A stretch of 64,000 nt of DNA from a bacterium (GTDB taxonomy: Bacteria > Pseudomonadota > Gammaproteobacteria > GCA-002705445 > GCA-002716945): assembly GCA_029979505.1 (NCBI GenBank), contig JAPOHH010000004.1:19850-83849 (forward strand), written 5' to 3'. Of this stretch, positions 62,859 through 64,000 are shown in pieces. Both the position numbers and the translations under genes were made by a program. Below the pieces are notes generated by a model that was given only the letters and a program-made list of their open reading frames with translations, was not told the DNA's origin and searched no databases. The first letter of the stretch is position 1. Each line of letters starts with the position of its first letter.

Positions 62859-63665
62859 ATGAAAATGAATAGATTATCAATATTAATAGTATCAATGTTA
62901 GCTCCGCTAACAACCTTTGCTGATTGGGAAGTAAATATGCCAAGAGGTGTATCACCAACTGCTAATGCTGCATACGACTTACACATGCTAATTTTCTATA
63001 TCACTGTAGTGATAGGTATAGTTGTATTTGGAGTAATGTTTTACTCAATATACCATCATAGAAAATCCAAAGGCGCTAAGCCGGCATCATTTCACGAAAG
63101 CACAACGGTTGAAGTTATTTGGACTGTGATTCCTTTTGTAATACTTGTTGGAATGGCTATACCAGCTACTAAAACATTAATAATGATGGAAGATACTAGG
63201 AATTCTGAAATAACTCTCAAAGTAACAGGTTACCAATGGATGTGGAAATATGATTATGTCGAAGATAACGTTTCTTTCTTTAGTAAACTAGCCAACGATA
63301 GCAACGAAGCTAGACAACTAGGATCTAAAATAGATGTAAATAAAGTTGATAACTATTTACTAAATGTTGATAACGAAGTGGTATTACCTACAAATACTAA
63401 AGTAAGAATATTGCTGACAGCAAGTGATGTAATACACGCATGGTGGGTTCCTGAGATTACAGGTAAAAAAGATGCTATACCGGGATACATCAATGAATTA
63501 TGGGTAGACATAAAAGAACCAGGTGTATATCGAGGCCAATGTACAGAATTATGCGGTAAAGACCATGGCTTCATGCCAATTGTGGTCCGAGCAGTACCTA
63601 AACAGGAATATACAAAATGGGTATCACTAAATCAAAAAAATCGCGTAGCAGATAAATCAAAATAA
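62859..63665 (+). CDS. coxB: Cytochrome c oxidase subunit II
   Basis: Signal peptide, two TM helices, CuA motif CTELCGKDHGFM, followed by coxA. ATG 62865 is an alternative start. Confidence 0.95.
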   Translation: MKMNRLSILIVSMLAPLTTFADWEVNMPRGVSPTANAAYDLHMLIFYITVVIGIVVFGVMFYSIYHHRKSKGAKPASFHESTTVEVIWTVIPFVILVGMAIPATKTLIMMEDTRNSEITLKVTGYQWMWKYDYVEDNVSFFSKLANDSNEARQLGSKIDVNKVDNYLLNVDNEVVLPTNTKVRILLTASDVIHAWWVPEITGKKDAIPGYINELWVDIKEPGVYRGQCTELCGKDHGFMPIVVRAVPKQEYTKWVSLNQKNRVADKSK

Positions 63666-63675
63666 GGAAATTAAA

Positions 63676-64000
63676 ATGAGCGCAAATATAGATCACTTAA
63701 AAGAAGAACATCATCAACCGTCAGGTTTGATGAGATGGATAACAACTACTAACCATAAAGACATTGGTTCACTTTATTTATGGTTCAGTCTACTAATGTT
63801 TTTCGTAGGCGGACTCATGGCACTAGTGATTCGTGCAGAGTTATTTCAACCTGGATTACAATTTGTAGTTCCTGGTTTCTTTAATCAAATGACTACCATG
63901 CATGCATTAATAATGATTTTTGGTGCAGTTATGCCTGCATTTGTTGGTTTAGCAAACTGGCAGTTGCCTATGATGATAGGAGCACCAGATATGGCTTTAC
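63676..64000 (+). CDS. coxA: Cytochrome c oxidase subunit I (3' end beyond window)
   Basis: Manual translation from ATG 63676: MSANIDHLKEEHHQPSGLMRWITTTNHKDIGSLYLWFSLLMFFVGGLMALVIRAELFQPG...NQMTTMHALIMIFGAVMPAFVGLANWQLPMMIGAPDMA. Confidence 0.95.
   Translation, partial: MSANIDHLKEEHHQPSGLMRWITTTNHKDIGSLYLWFSLLMFFVGGLMALVIRAELFQPGLQFVVPGFFNQMTTMHALIMIFGAVMPAFVGLANWQLPMMIGAPDMAL

Overview
The window is an AT-rich, densely packed chromosomal segment from what looks like a streamlined gammaproteobacterium. That assignment is inferred from gene content: UbiJ/UbiK, HspQ, YggX, GshA of the Acidithiobacillus type, PPi-type PFK. It carries about 58 protein genes, two tRNA genes (Arg-CCG, Phe-GAA) and two partial genes at the window edges. 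Nearly everything is core metabolism or information processing: gmk-rpoZ-spoT, ubiE-ubiJ-ubiB-uvrD, a TRAP transporter, polA, cytochromes c4/c5, dsbA, folD, porin-glnK-amtB, speE/speD, argS-priA, hemH, PPi-PFK, mutY, a long minus-strand block from rpsU to metW, tsaD, plsY, bioH-bioC and coxB-coxA. I saw no CRISPR array, insertion sequence, prophage, toxin-antitoxin pair or defence island. I found no convincing new multi-gene system. The strongest non-coding signals are: (1) two overlapping NtrC-type palindromes plus a sigma-54 -24/-12 promoter upstream of porin-glnK-amtB, with the enhancer covering the ubiK ribosome-binding region; (2) an inverted pair of perfect DnaA boxes plus a third near-match beside a very AT-rich 360-bp intergenic region between priA and an HNH gene, a candidate oriC or DnaA-regulated site; (3) tRNA-Arg(CCG) overlapping the 3' end of folD; and (4) a merged rpsU-yqeY / gltD-hemE-aroK-aroB-gltB / dnaG gene order. 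Several promoters appear to give leaderless mRNAs.
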